A DNA stretch of 64,000 bases from Bradyrhizobium sp. SRL28 (GCF_018596315.1 NZ_JAHEAG010000014.1:110200-174199), one strand, 5' to 3'; shown: positions 27,980 to 38,705, counted from the stretch's first letter. Numbers and translations are program-made. Notes: generated by a model not told the origin, from the letters alone.

Positions 27980-28286
27980 CACGCTTCTCCAACTGCCGTT
28001 TCAACTCGCTGAGGGCTGCAAGTTTCCCGCGCTCGAACTTCCTGATCCAGCGTTCGCCGATCTGATGGATCGGAACCGGATTGATGTAGTGCAGCTTCTC
28101 GCGGCCGTGCTTCAGCGTGCCGACGAGGTTGGCCGCTTCGAGAATCCCAAGGTGTTTTGTGACCGCCTGCCGCGTCATGGCGAGGCCGTCGCAGAGTTCG
28201 TTCAGCGTCTGTCCGTTCTTGGCGTGAAGCCGGTCCAGCAGCGAGCGCCGCGACGCATCGGCAAGCGCTTTGAAGACTTCATCCAT
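27972..28286 (-). CDS. ArsR family winged-helix regulator
   Basis: A 104-residue ArsR-type regulator. The HTH is clear: LNELCDGLAMTRQAVTKHLGIL with a wing GTLKHGREKLHYINP. There is no CxC metal-binding motif in the recognition helix, so it is not a metal sensor of the classic ArsR/SmtB kind. It overlaps the SRPBCC gene by eight bases and most likely controls this two-gene operon. The start MDEVFKALAD at 28286 fits the family; an extension to 28304 is not needed. LysE is divergent, 97 bases away. Confidence 0.9.
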   Translation of the reverse strand: MDEVFKALADASRRSLLDRLHAKNGQTLNELCDGLAMTRQAVTKHLGILEAANLVGTLKHGREKLHYINPVPIHQIGERWIRKFERGKLAALSELKRQLEKRDE

Positions 28287-28382
28287 GGGTAAGATAATAG
28301 GCAACCAGATGGTTGCATGTCAATTGGAGTTTTTCGCGCCGCCATGCATAATGACCAAATCGCTCGCCCGCCGGAGTTCCCC

Positions 28383-29000
28383 ATGTCCCTTCAAGCCTAT
28401 CTCGCCTTTGTCGCCGCCTGCATCGCGCTGGCGCTGTTGCCGGGTCCGGTGGTGACGCTTCTGATCGCAAACGGCCTGCGGCACGGCACCCGCGCGGCGC
28501 TGATCAATTGCGCCGGCGCGCAGACCGGCCTCGCCATTGTGATCGGCATCGTCGCGGTCGGCCTGACCTCGCTGATGGCGACCATGGGCTACTGGTTCGA
28601 CTGGGTGCGCTTTGCGGGTGCGGCCTACCTGATCTGGCTCGGCATCAAGCTGATCCGTTCGCCGGTCGAAGGCGTCAATGCCGACGAGCCGCCACCGCCG
28701 CCGCGCGGCGGCTTCTTCCTGCAGGGCTTTCTGGTGCTGCTCTCAAACCCCAAAGTGCTGGTGTTCTTCGGCGCGTTCATTCCGCAATTCATGGACATGG
28801 AAAAACCCCACCTCCCGCAGGTGGCGCTGCTCGGCATCACCTTCATGGTGATCGCCGCCTCGACCGACGCGGTCTACGCACTGTTGGCCGGCCGGGCGCG
28901 GCTGTTCTTCTCCAAGCAGCGGACGCGGCTGGTGTCGCGCATCTCCGGCGGCTTCATGATCGGCGGCGGCATCTGGCTGGCACTGACACGGGCAAAGTGA
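28383..29000 (+). CDS. LysE family amino-acid exporter (first copy)
   Basis: A 205-residue inner-membrane exporter of the LysE/RhtB family with six hydrophobic segments. Signature features are the first helix with LLPGPVVTLLIANGLRHG, AGAAYLIWLGIKLIRSP, and SNPKVLVFFGAFIPQFM. Such proteins export amino acids or derivatives using the proton gradient. The start at 28383 has GGAG upstream; an extension from 28317 would overlap the divergent promoter. A second LysE-type gene lies at 46860. Confidence 0.92.
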   Translation: MSLQAYLAFVAACIALALLPGPVVTLLIANGLRHGTRAALINCAGAQTGLAIVIGIVAVGLTSLMATMGYWFDWVRFAGAAYLIWLGIKLIRSPVEGVNADEPPPPPRGGFFLQGFLVLLSNPKVLVFFGAFIPQFMDMEKPHLPQVALLGITFMVIAASTDAVYALLAGRARLFFSKQRTRLVSRISGGFMIGGGIWLALTRAK

Positions 29001-29066
29001 CTGGCCATCGTTGAACCCGGGGGGGGGCGGCGCGTCTAATCGCAAGCCGTCTCTGGGGAACAAGCC

Positions 29067-29252
29067 GTGCTGCCCGATCTGCCGTGGTTCGTCTATGCGA
29101 TGCTGCTGGCCCCGCTCGGGCTGCTCCTCGTTGCGGCCGCCTACAAGTCCCTGCAGGTGCGGGCCGCGCGCGAATGGCCGTCGGCTGCGGGCAAAGTGGT
29201 GGTTTCGAAAGCCGAGGTGCGCAAGGTCAAGGTGATCGACGGCGACAATTAA
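29067..29252 (+). pseudogene. Truncated DUF3592-type membrane protein
   Basis: GTG-initiated 61 codons read LPWFVYAMLLAPLGLLLVA (a membrane helix) then EWPSAAGKVVVSKAEVR and KVKVIDGDN before a TAA. This is the N-terminal helix and the first strand of a DUF3592 protein, which normally continues for about 80 more residues. The rest is missing, and a SnoaL-like gene of different composition begins on the other strand 22 bases later. A nine-G run lies upstream at 29019-29027. Confidence 0.65.
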
Positions 29253-29273
29253 CCGATCATTCGCCAGCGCGGA

Positions 29274-29819
29274 TCAGGACAAGATGAGGCGCAGCAGCAC
29301 CATTGATAGTGCGCCGATGGCAACTCCGAGAAAAAGGGCGAACCATACCCGATAACCAGCAAGCCACATCGATGCGAGCCTGCCCATCGAAAAGCCCCGC
29401 CCTCCTATTTGGGCCATCAGCGTAAGCATGTCGGAGCAAATCCACTCCTCAGCAATTTTCCCATCGGCAATTCGGTATAGCTCGTTGCTCTCGTATTCTA
29501 TTTTCTTTCCTGTGGGTTGAATTCCAAGGAATTCGCCAGCATGCGTGCCTGTAAAGCGCACTCGAACTGCAACTTTGTCCTCACCAGCAAATATATCATC
29601 GATCTTTACTTGAATGTCTGGAAATGCCGAGAAGAGGATTTCAGCGTGCTTACGCCATGCGTCGGTTCCTCGTTTTTGATACGGCATTCCAGCTATATTT
29701 ATGATGAAGTCTGACGGCATAAGCTTCACAACCGCATCCACATCCTTGCGCCCCAATGCTGAGAACGCTTTCCGGATAAGCTCGATGTTGGACTGAGGGG
29801 GGGAAGGCTGTGTAGTCAT
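29274..29819 (-). CDS. SnoaL-like ester-cyclase protein with C-terminal membrane helix
   Basis: A 181-residue protein. Residues about 10-135 form a SnoaL/NTF2-like domain (IELIRKAFSALGRKDVDAVV, FTGTHAGEFLGIQPTGKKI, YRIADGKIAEEWICSD). The final segment WFALFLGVAIGALSMVLLRL is a membrane anchor, unusual for this family. Base composition is less GC-rich than its neighbours, and it abuts a truncated gene, which suggests acquisition by transfer. Substrate unknown. Confidence 0.82.
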   Translation of the reverse strand: MTTQPSPPQSNIELIRKAFSALGRKDVDAVVKLMPSDFIINIAGMPYQKRGTDAWRKHAEILFSAFPDIQVKIDDIFAGEDKVAVRVRFTGTHAGEFLGIQPTGKKIEYESNELYRIADGKIAEEWICSDMLTLMAQIGGRGFSMGRLASMWLAGYRVWFALFLGVAIGALSMVLLRLILS

Positions 29820-29978
29820 GGCTGAACTCCCAACGCACCATCCGTGGTGAAATGGCAGCGCGTTTTCTTTCAGGTGGTGTCATCGGTAGTTATGTCGATT
29901 CCCCCAAAGGGAAACCGGCAGTGCTTTCGGTCCAGAGTGGCGGCTGTCAACCCACCCAACAATGGTCGAGACATTACG

Positions 29979-30785
29979 CTAACCAGGCTGAACCAACAGC
30001 AGCGGTCGCAACACCACTTCAACCTCGACGAGGATCCGCGCCAGCCGTTCCGCCCACGCTATCTCGCCGGCCTGATCCGAGATCAAATCCTGACGGATTT
30101 CTATCCCCGTATTCATCAGCCCGCGCGCTTCGCCGTGCACGGGGATGGTGTAGTCGGTCTCGTCGCTGACCGCATAGGGCTCGTTGTCGCCGACCACGAG
30201 ATCGCCCTCGGCGCGCAACAGTTTCAGCAAGAGCGGCGGCAGATTCGTGTCGCGGTGATAGAGCGTGCCGATGTGCCAGGGGCGCGCAATGCCGGCATAG
30301 ACGGGCGTAAAGCTGTGCAGCGACACCAGCACCGTCGGCAGGCCGGCGCGCGCGCGCTGATCGATGATCTCGGCGATGCGCCGGTGATAGGGATCGAAGA
30401 TTTGCGCGCGCCGCATCTCGGCGGCCTCGCGCGAAATGCCCTCGTTGCCGGAAATCGTGGTGGCTTCGCTGATGCGCGGGATCGAGCCTGCGACATGGGG
30501 CGGGCGGTTGCAGTCGATGATGAGCCGCGAGTAACGCTGCACGATCAGATGGGCGTCGAGATGTTTTGACAGCGCCTCCGCGACGCCGGCAATCCCGATG
30601 TCCCAGGCGATATGGCGCACCAGCTCGCTCTCGGGCAGGCCGAGATCGCCGAGCCCGCGCGGGATCAGCCTTCCATAATGGTCGCAGGTCAACAGGAACG
30701 GCGAGCGTCCCCCGGCGTTGAATTCGCGGACCGGAGGAACATCTTCGGAGCTGAGGAGTAGGGTTGTGTTGGCGGCGGCGTCCAA
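29979..30785 (-). CDS. N-formylglutamate amidohydrolase family protein
   Basis: A 268-residue hydrolase of the FGase (HutG-like) family, which removes formyl groups from N-formylglutamate or related amides and is zinc-dependent. Conserved parts are FLLTCDHYGRLIPRGLGDLG, RHIAWDIG, YSRLIIDCNRPPH, VLVSLHSFTPVY and VGDNEPYAVSD. The start is not ATG: the best site is a TTG at 30785 preceded by AAGGA at good distance; the frame stays open far upstream but without protein character. It is divergent from a transglutaminase-like gene, 102 bases between the starts. Confidence 0.85.
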   Translation of the reverse strand: MDAAANTTLLLSSEDVPPVREFNAGGRSPFLLTCDHYGRLIPRGLGDLGLPESELVRHIAWDIGIAGVAEALSKHLDAHLIVQRYSRLIIDCNRPPHVAGSIPRISEATTISGNEGISREAAEMRRAQIFDPYHRRIAEIIDQRARAGLPTVLVSLHSFTPVYAGIARPWHIGTLYHRDTNLPPLLLKLLRAEGDLVVGDNEPYAVSDETDYTIPVHGEARGLMNTGIEIRQDLISDQAGEIAWAERLARILVEVEVVLRPLLLVQPG

Positions 30786-30887
30786 AGCGTTTTCCTTATT
30801 GCAGTGCCTATCGAAGCGGCACCCCGATCTACAATTGAGCAGTATTCGGCCTAGATTAGATGTACCAGAATCGATGATTGTTTGACG

Positions 30888-31799
30888 ATGCCGCTCCTGA
30901 CCATCAACCACAAGACCGTTTATCACTACAGTCGCCCGGTCGCGTTCGGCGAGCACCGCATCATGCTGCGCCCGCGCGACGGCCATGATCTGCGGGTGCT
31001 GTCCAGCAGCCTCGATATCGAGCCGCAGCCGATGCGGCTGCGCTGGATCCATGACGTGTTCGGCAACAGCGTCGCGATCGCAACCTTCGACGAGCGCGCC
31101 GAGACCTTGTCGTTCACCTCGACGGTCACGGTGGAGCACAATCCGGAGGACGAATTCGCGCTGACCGCGGACGATCCCGCTTATTTCTATCCGTTTCTCT
31201 ACGACGACGAGGAGTTTCCCGACCTCCAGCAATTCATCACGCCACAATATGGCGATCCCAATGGCGAACTGTCGGGCTGGGCGCGGCAATTTCTCGACCC
31301 CGACGGGCCGACGCCGACCTTCAACATCCTGAGCGGCATGACCCATGGCATCCGCGAGGCGTTCCGCTATCGCAAGCGCCACGAGCAGGGCACCCAGCAT
31401 CCGCTCGACACGCTGCAGACCGGCTCCGGCACCTGCCGCGACTATGCGCTGTTCATGATCGAGGCGCTGCGCCGGCTCGGCATCGCCGCGCGTTTCGTGT
31501 CCGGCTATCTCTTCATTCCCGGCGACCGCGCGCATGGCTATGTCGGCGGCGGCTCGACCCATGCCTGGGTGCAGGTCTATCTGCCGAGCGCCGGCTGGAT
31601 CGAGTTCGATCCGACCAACGGCATCATCGGCACCCGCGATCTGATCCGCGTCGCCGTGGCGCGCGATCCGCGTCAGGCCATCCCGCTGCACGGCGCCTAT
31701 CTGGGTTCACCCGACGCCTTTGCGGGGATGGAGGTCCACATCAGGGTAGTTTCGGTCGGCGACGAGCCGCGCGCAGCGCCGCAGGCGGAAAAGGTCTGA
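30888..31799 (+). CDS. Transglutaminase-like protein 1 with beta-rich N-terminal domain
   Basis: A 303-residue protein with an N-terminal bacterial transglutaminase N domain (TVYHYSRPVAFGEHRIMLRP) and a cysteine-protease-like transglutaminase core. The triad is intact: Cys in TGSGTCRDYALFM, His in GGGSTHAWVQVYL and Asp in WIEFDPTNGI. Proteins of this type may crosslink or hydrolyse peptides. A second transglutaminase gene follows after two bases. Confidence 0.9.
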   Translation: MPLLTINHKTVYHYSRPVAFGEHRIMLRPRDGHDLRVLSSSLDIEPQPMRLRWIHDVFGNSVAIATFDERAETLSFTSTVTVEHNPEDEFALTADDPAYFYPFLYDDEEFPDLQQFITPQYGDPNGELSGWARQFLDPDGPTPTFNILSGMTHGIREAFRYRKRHEQGTQHPLDTLQTGSGTCRDYALFMIEALRRLGIAARFVSGYLFIPGDRAHGYVGGGSTHAWVQVYLPSAGWIEFDPTNGIIGTRDLIRVAVARDPRQAIPLHGAYLGSPDAFAGMEVHIRVVSVGDEPRAAPQAEKV

Positions 31800-31801
31800 G
31801 C

Positions 31802-32614
31802 ATGGAGATCAAGGTCGGATTCGAGATTTCGTATGCGGCCGTCCAACCGACGCCGATGGTGATCATGCTCTCGATCCATCCGTCGCGCTTTGCCGACATC
31901 GTCGGCACCGAGCGGATCACAGCCGGGCCTGACGTGCCGATCGGATTCTACCGCGACAGCTTCGGCAATGTCTGCGGACGGCTGGTGGCGCCCGCCGGCG
32001 GCTTGACGCTGCGGGGCGACGCGCTGGTGCGCGATTCCGGCCTGCCGGATGCGGTGGTGCCGACCGCGCAGCAATTGCCGATCGACCAATTGCCCGACGA
32101 CGTGCTGCAATACCTGATGCCGAGCCGCTATTGCGAGACCGACAAGCTCACCGATGTCGCCTGGTCGCTGTTCGGAAACTCGCCGCTCGGGTGGGCGCGG
32201 GTGCAGGCCATCGTCGACTTCGTGCACAATCACGTCACCTTCGGCTACCAGCACGCCCATCACATGAAATCGGCGCATGACGTCTACGAGCAGCGCGCCG
32301 GCGTCTGCCGCGACTTTGCGCATCTGGCGCTGACCTTCTGCCGTTGCATGAATATCCCGGCCCGCTATTGCACCGGATATCTCGGCGACATCAGTATTCC
32401 CCGCGACCCCGCGCCGATGGATTTCTCCGGCTGGTTCCAGGTTTATCTCTCCGGCCAGTGGCACACCTTCGACGCGCGCCACAACGTCCCCCGGGCCGGC
32501 CGCATCCTGATGGGCACCGGCCGCGATGCCGCCGACGTCGCGCTGACCACCAGCTTTGGGCGGATGGACCTGGTGAAGTTTCTGGTGATCAGCGAAGAGG
32601 TCGTGCCGGCTTAG
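31802..32614 (+). CDS. Transglutaminase-like protein 2 (Ser in place of catalytic His)
   Basis: A 270-residue paralogue, in operon with protein 1 (two-base gap). The N-terminal region is beta-rich (LSIHPSRFADIVG, GFYRDSFGNVCGRL). The core retains Cys in QRAGVCRDFAHLALTFC and Asp in WHTFDARHN, but the position expected to hold the catalytic His reads MDFSGWFQVYL. The Ser may be a subfamily feature and could mean altered or absent catalysis. The pair may work as a complex. Confidence 0.88.
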   Translation: MEIKVGFEISYAAVQPTPMVIMLSIHPSRFADIVGTERITAGPDVPIGFYRDSFGNVCGRLVAPAGGLTLRGDALVRDSGLPDAVVPTAQQLPIDQLPDDVLQYLMPSRYCETDKLTDVAWSLFGNSPLGWARVQAIVDFVHNHVTFGYQHAHHMKSAHDVYEQRAGVCRDFAHLALTFCRCMNIPARYCTGYLGDISIPRDPAPMDFSGWFQVYLSGQWHTFDARHNVPRAGRILMGTGRDAADVALTTSFGRMDLVKFLVISEEVVPA

Positions 32615-32628
32615 GGGACTCTCTCACC

Positions 32629-32736
32629 GTCATTGCCTGCGACAAACGCGAAGCGTTTGCGCAAGGGAGCGAAGCGACGAAGCAATCCATGCCTCTGCCT
32701 GCCCGCTATGGATTGCTTCGCTACGCTCGCAATGAC
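32629..32736. repeat. Palindromic repeat family D, copy 1
   Basis: GTCATTGCCTGCGACAAACG at left, GAAGCAATCCATGCCTCTGC in the centre, and ATGGATTGCTTCGC with GCTCGCAATGAC at right. A related, shorter copy is at 38757-38832. Confidence 0.9.
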
Positions 32737-32746
32737 ATAGAAAGCC

Positions 32747-33145
32747 ATGATCTCAGATCGTCTCTTCGTCTACGGCACGCTGATGCGCGGCTTCGACCAT
32801 CCGATGGCGCAGCTTCTGTCGCGCAGCGCGGATTTTCTGGGCGAGGCCACCTGCCGCGGCCGGCTCTACCTCATCAAGCATTATCCGGGGCTGGTGCTGT
32901 CGGATGATCCCGCAGACATCGTGTTCGGCGAATTGTACCGCCTGCGCGACCGCGACGCGCTGCTCGGCGAGTTCGACATGTATGAAGCCTGCGGTGCCGG
33001 CTTTCCGGAGCCGACCGAATATCTCCGCCGCATGCTGCCCGTGACGCACGCCGACGGCGCGGCCGGCGAAGCGTGGACCTATGTCTACAACTGGCCGGTC
33101 ACCGGCCTGCCGCAGATCGCCTCGGGGAAGTTTCTGGAGAGGTGA
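32747..33145 (+). CDS. Gamma-glutamylcyclotransferase-family protein
   Basis: A 132-residue GGCT/AIG2-like fold protein. The N-terminal substrate loop is the family signature: RLFVYGTLMRGFDHPMAQLL. The probable catalytic Glu lies in LLGEFDMYEACG. The rest of the barrel reads RGRLYLIKHYPGLVLSDD, VFGELYRLRD and WTYVYNWPVTGL. Members cleave gamma-glutamyl bonds or handle related amines; this one's substrate is not known. It is preceded by repeat D and followed by repeat F. Confidence 0.9.
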   Translation: MISDRLFVYGTLMRGFDHPMAQLLSRSADFLGEATCRGRLYLIKHYPGLVLSDDPADIVFGELYRLRDRDALLGEFDMYEACGAGFPEPTEYLRRMLPVTHADGAAGEAWTYVYNWPVTGLPQIASGKFLER

Positions 33146-33152
33146 TATCCGT

Positions 33153-33292
33153 GTCCCGGACGCGGTGCAGCCTAGGCGATGCGTAGCATCGTCCGGTAGC
33201 GCTGCTCCGCAGAGCCGGGACCCATTGAGCCACAACCATGGGCCCCGGCTTAGCAGCGCATCACTTCGTGCTGCGCAGCCTCCGGGGCACGA
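33153..33292. repeat. Palindromic repeat family F
   Basis: Arms GTCCCGGACGCGGTGCAGCC, GCTGCTCCGCAGAGCCGGGACCC, GGGCCCCGGCTTAGCAGCGC and GTGCTGCGCAGCCTCCGGGGCAC form nested inverted repeats. One copy in the window, between two convergent genes. Confidence 0.85.
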
Positions 33293-33299
33293 GATTCAA

Positions 33300-33866
33300 T
33301 CACCCCGCGTCCAGCCGCTCGCGCTCCATGCGGATATCCACTTCGCGCTCAACATAGCGCCATTCCTCGGTGGCGCGCAGCGTGCGGACCAGTTCCTCGA
33401 ATGCGTCGGCGTCGGCTGGCGCGTATTCGAACCAGGTCAGGAAGTCGAACGGCTCGCCGAGATCGCGGCAGTGATAGAGCTGCCGGGCGATCGCCGGCAG
33501 ATATTTCAGGCTGTTGGCAATGTGGTGCGATCGGTCCTCAAAAATCTGCCTCCGCTCTTCCTGCGTCAGCTCCCACCACGTCGCCGATTTCTTGATCGGG
33601 ATCAGCGCGGCATAGGTTGCCTCGGGGCGGCCGATCTCGGCTGGATCGGCATCAAGCCGTTTCTTTTCGTCACGCTCGGCATAGCGCAGGTGGCTGGCGA
33701 CGCCGGCCAGCCGCCAGGAGGTCGGCGAGGGCATGATCGGCAGCGCGATCGACAGCGAATGCACGACCGACAGCGACGGCGTCGGTGCCAGCGACGCGCC
33801 CCTGACCGGCCCGAACCGCGTCACCCGCCATGCCCCGCTCCGGCCGCCTCTGAAAATCGTGAACAT
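33300..33866 (-). CDS. Chlorite dismutase-family protein
   Basis: A 188-residue protein whose body matches the chlorite dismutase/HemQ-like ferredoxin fold group of alphaproteobacteria: WRLAGVASHLRYAERDE, RPEATYAALIPIKKSATWW, QIFEDRSHHIANSLKYLPA, CRDLGEPFDFLTWFEYAP and ATEEWRYVEREVDIR. A His in the HHIANSLKYL helix is the likely proximal haem ligand. It probably binds haem, but a chlorite-splitting function should not be assumed for this group. The ribosome site at 33866 is weak, so the true start may be downstream. Confidence 0.8.
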   Translation of the reverse strand: MFTIFRGGRSGAWRVTRFGPVRGASLAPTPSLSVVHSLSIALPIMPSPTSWRLAGVASHLRYAERDEKKRLDADPAEIGRPEATYAALIPIKKSATWWELTQEERRQIFEDRSHHIANSLKYLPAIARQLYHCRDLGEPFDFLTWFEYAPADADAFEELVRTLRATEEWRYVEREVDIRMERERLDAG

Positions 33867-33909
33867 GAGGGGATGGAAGCGCGGAACCGGGATGGGATCA
33901 AGTATTCGC

Positions 33910-34028
33910 CGTCATTCCGGGGCGCTTAGCGCGAGCCCGGAATCCATAACCACGATCCGGAGTATGGATTCTGGGCTCGCGCCTGACGGCGCGCCCCCTG
34001 GTGCGCAATTGCACACCGGGGAATGACG
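33910..34028. repeat. Palindromic repeat family G
   Basis: GTCATTCCGGGGCGCTTAGC and GAGCCCGGAATCCATAACC at left, GGATTCTGGGCTCGCGCC and GCACACCGGGGAATGACG at right. A GCGCAATTGC segment like that in repeat C copy 1 lies inside. It lies in the dnaG upstream region. Confidence 0.85.
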
Positions 34029-34143
34029 CAGGAGAGGGCTGTGAATAGCGGCGAGAAGCCGAATAACCTTCGTATTTTACCGGCCCGTCCCTATATCCAT
34101 GGTCGGTTGGCACGGCCCCACGATTCGGCAAAAAACCTAACCC

Positions 34144-36165
34144 ATGCGCTTCACGCCCCAATTCCTCGACGAACTGCGCGCCCGGCTTCCGGTCTCGGAA
34201 GTCGTGGGCCGCCGCGTCAAGCTGAAGAAGGCGGGGCGGGAGTTCAAGGGGCTGTCGCCGTTCCAGCAGGAGAAGTCGCCCTCGTTCACGGTCAACGACC
34301 AGAAGGGCTTTTATCACGACTTCTCCTCCGGCAAGCACGGCGACATCATCTCGTTCCTGATGGAGACCGAGGGCGTCGGCTTCACGGAAGCCGTCGAGCG
34401 CCTGGCTTCCATGGCCGGCATGGCGCTGCCGGCCGCTACTCCCGATGCCGCGCGGCACGAGCAGCGCCGCAAGACGCTCCATGACGTGATGGAACTCGCG
34501 GCAAAATTCTTTGCCGACACGCTGGCGTCGCGCAACGGCGCCAAGGCGCGCGGCTATCTCGGCGACCGCGCGATCACGCCGGCGACGCAATTGCAGTTTC
34601 GCCTGGGCTATGCGCCACCGGACCGTTTTGCGCTGAAGGAGCATTTGGGCGCACAGGGCATCTCCACTGACGACATGGTGGAAGCGGGGCTTCTGATCGG
34701 CGGCGACGACATTCCCGTTCCTTACGACCGCTTCCGCGACCGCGTGATGTTTCCGATTACCGACGTCCGTGGCCGCGTCATCGCTTTCGGCGGCCGCGCG
34801 CTGGAAAAGGACGTTCCGGCAAAATACCTGAACTCGCCGGAAACACCGCTGTTTCACAAGGGCGACAATCTCTACAACCTCTCCACCGCGCGGCAGGCGA
34901 CGCATAACGGCTCGCCGCTGATCGTGGTCGAAGGCTATGTCGACGTCATCGCCATGGTCACCGCAGGCTTTGCTGGCGCGGTGGCGCCGCTTGGCACGGC
35001 TTTAACGGAAAACCAGCTCGCGCTGCTCTGGAAGATGGCGGACGAGCCGATCCTCTGTTTCGACGGCGACCGCGCCGGGCAGAAGGCGGCGTATCGCGCC
35101 GCCGACCTCGCGCTGCCTGCTCTCCTTCCCGGAAAAAGCCTGCGCTTTGCGCTGCTGCCGGAAGGGCAGGACCCTGACGATCTCGCGCGCTCCGGCGGGC
35201 GCGGCGCGATCGAGGAAGTGATCGGAGCCGCGCGGCCGCTCGTCGACATGCTCTGGTCGCGCGAGATCGAGGGCGGCAGCTTTGCTACCCCCGAGCGGCG
35301 CGCGGCGCTGGAGGCGCGCATCAACGAACTTGCCAACGGCATCCGCGACGAGGTGCTGCGCCGTTACTATCGCCAGGATCTGGTCGATCGCCTGCAGCGC
35401 ATGTTTGCACCCGACGGTGGCCGCGGCGGCTACGCCAGGGGCAATTTCCGCGGCGGAGGGGGAGGCGAATCAGGCCGCCGTTTTGCTCCCCGCAGCAGCT
35501 TCAACCCCGGCCAGGCCGGCCGATTCGCTCCCCAGGGCAGGCGCGGACCGGGGACCGGCGGCAGCTCCGTGATCTCGCCCGGCCCCTACCAGGCGGCCAG
35601 TCCCCAGCTCGCGACCAGCCCGATCATGCGCGGCCAGCGCAGCGCCATGTCCCGCCGCGAGGCGCTGATTTTGCAGTCCCTGATCAATCACCCCTGGCTC
35701 CTGCACGACCATCTGGAGGAAGTGGCCGCCCTGGAACTGGCCCATCCCGAGGCCAACAAGCTCCGCGCCGGTATTATCGCAGCCTTCGCCAACGACCATC
35801 ACCATTCCCCTGATGTCGAGGAGCAGGCCGAGAAAATGCGGGCCGATCTCGAAGCGCGCGGATTAGGCGAGGTTCTTCAAAGGGTTGAGCGGGCGATCAC
35901 GACCTCGGCCGTCTGGGCCACCAAGCCCGGCGCGGCCCGGGAGGATGTTTTGGCGACCTGGCAGCAACTCGTTGTCTTGCATCAGAAAACGCACGCCTTA
36001 CTTAGGGAGAAGAAAGATGCCGAGCTGGCGTTGGGCGATGAGCCTACTGACGCCAACATGGCGTGGCTGAGGGACGTCAGCGCCCGGCTGGAGTCGGTTG
36101 ACGGCACGGACGCCCTGATCGAGGGTTTTGGCGAGCTTTCGGGCCGGTTCCGGAAGAGCGTGTGA
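34144..36165 (+). CDS. dnaG: DNA primase DnaG (zinc ligands replaced)
   Basis: DnaG lays the RNA primers at the fork. The 673-residue protein has an N-terminal zinc-ribbon-like domain, an RNA polymerase core, a Toprim domain (VVEGYVDVIAM, FDGDRAGQKAAYRAA) and a C-terminal helicase-binding region. The four usual zinc ligands are absent: Ser38, Gln41, Asp59 and Ser62 occupy the CHCC positions in GLSPFQQEK and FYHDFSSGKHG, while the surrounding fold residues are kept. A Gly/Arg-rich linker (residues about 423-475, with RGGYARGNFRGGGGG) joins the core to the C-domain. rpoD follows, as in the classic macromolecular synthesis operon, but after nearly 400 bases. Confidence 0.97.
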   Translation: MRFTPQFLDELRARLPVSEVVGRRVKLKKAGREFKGLSPFQQEKSPSFTVNDQKGFYHDFSSGKHGDIISFLMETEGVGFTEAVERLASMAGMALPAATPDAARHEQRRKTLHDVMELAAKFFADTLASRNGAKARGYLGDRAITPATQLQFRLGYAPPDRFALKEHLGAQGISTDDMVEAGLLIGGDDIPVPYDRFRDRVMFPITDVRGRVIAFGGRALEKDVPAKYLNSPETPLFHKGDNLYNLSTARQATHNGSPLIVVEGYVDVIAMVTAGFAGAVAPLGTALTENQLALLWKMADEPILCFDGDRAGQKAAYRAADLALPALLPGKSLRFALLPEGQDPDDLARSGGRGAIEEVIGAARPLVDMLWSREIEGGSFATPERRAALEARINELANGIRDEVLRRYYRQDLVDRLQRMFAPDGGRGGYARGNFRGGGGGESGRRFAPRSSFNPGQAGRFAPQGRRGPGTGGSSVISPGPYQAASPQLATSPIMRGQRSAMSRREALILQSLINHPWLLHDHLEEVAALELAHPEANKLRAGIIAAFANDHHHSPDVEEQAEKMRADLEARGLGEVLQRVERAITTSAVWATKPGAAREDVLATWQQLVVLHQKTHALLREKKDAELALGDEPTDANMAWLRDVSARLESVDGTDALIEGFGELSGRFRKSV

Positions 36166-36560
36166 TAAAAAAAATGATGCGGACGGCGGCGGCCGTGCCC
36201 GCAAAAAGACTCGCCAAATCCATGGTTTGGCGGCAAAAACAGGGTTAAGCGAAGCTTAATAGTCCGAGGGTTACTGTAAGGGCGCCGAAGGGCTATTGGC
36301 ATAACACCGGCGATGGCGGGTTTAAGGGGTGGCGACAGTCTGCGCCGCCCTTTGCGCGTCCTACGCATGCGAATACTCAAGGGGCACAAGCGTGATCCGG
36401 AAAAGTGGATATCCGGTTTTCCGAAACGATCACGCGCTAAGAGCAAGGATCTAGCGGGTTGGCTTTTAAAACAAAAGACATCCTGCCGACGACTTCAGTA
36501 ATTCAGAGGCGGGTGGCGTTGCGCGCCATCCCGCACGAGCGCGTTTCGGGAGCTTGATGA
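36166..36560. other. Intergenic region between dnaG and rpoD
   Basis: About 395 bases. An inverted repeat CGCCAAA...TTTGGCG at 36212-36232 lies soon after the dnaG stop. Repeat B copy 2 is at 36389-36438. The A/T-rich segment 36455-36485 (TTTTAAAACAAAAG) lies near the rpoD start and may belong to its promoter. No small gene is evident. Confidence 0.6.
36389..36438. repeat. Palindromic repeat family B, copy 2
   Basis: AGCGTGATCCGGAAAAGTGG, then ATATCCGGTTTTCCG and GATCACGCGCT: a compact hairpin with GTGATC and GATCAC ends. Related to 1128-1223 and 52441-52485. It lies upstream of rpoD. Confidence 0.9.
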
Positions 36561-38681
<2,121 letters not shown>

Positions 38682-38705
38682 GCTCACGGGCATCCATCCA
38701 AATGA

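Noticed and set aside
29019..29027. Nine-G run as a phase-variation switch
   Set aside because: It lies in a non-coding gap before a truncated gene, so length change would not switch a product.
30786..31691. Upstream extension of the formylglutamate amidohydrolase frame
   Set aside because: It is antisense to transglutaminase-like protein 1 and has no protein-like features; a TTG start at 30785 has a ribosome site.
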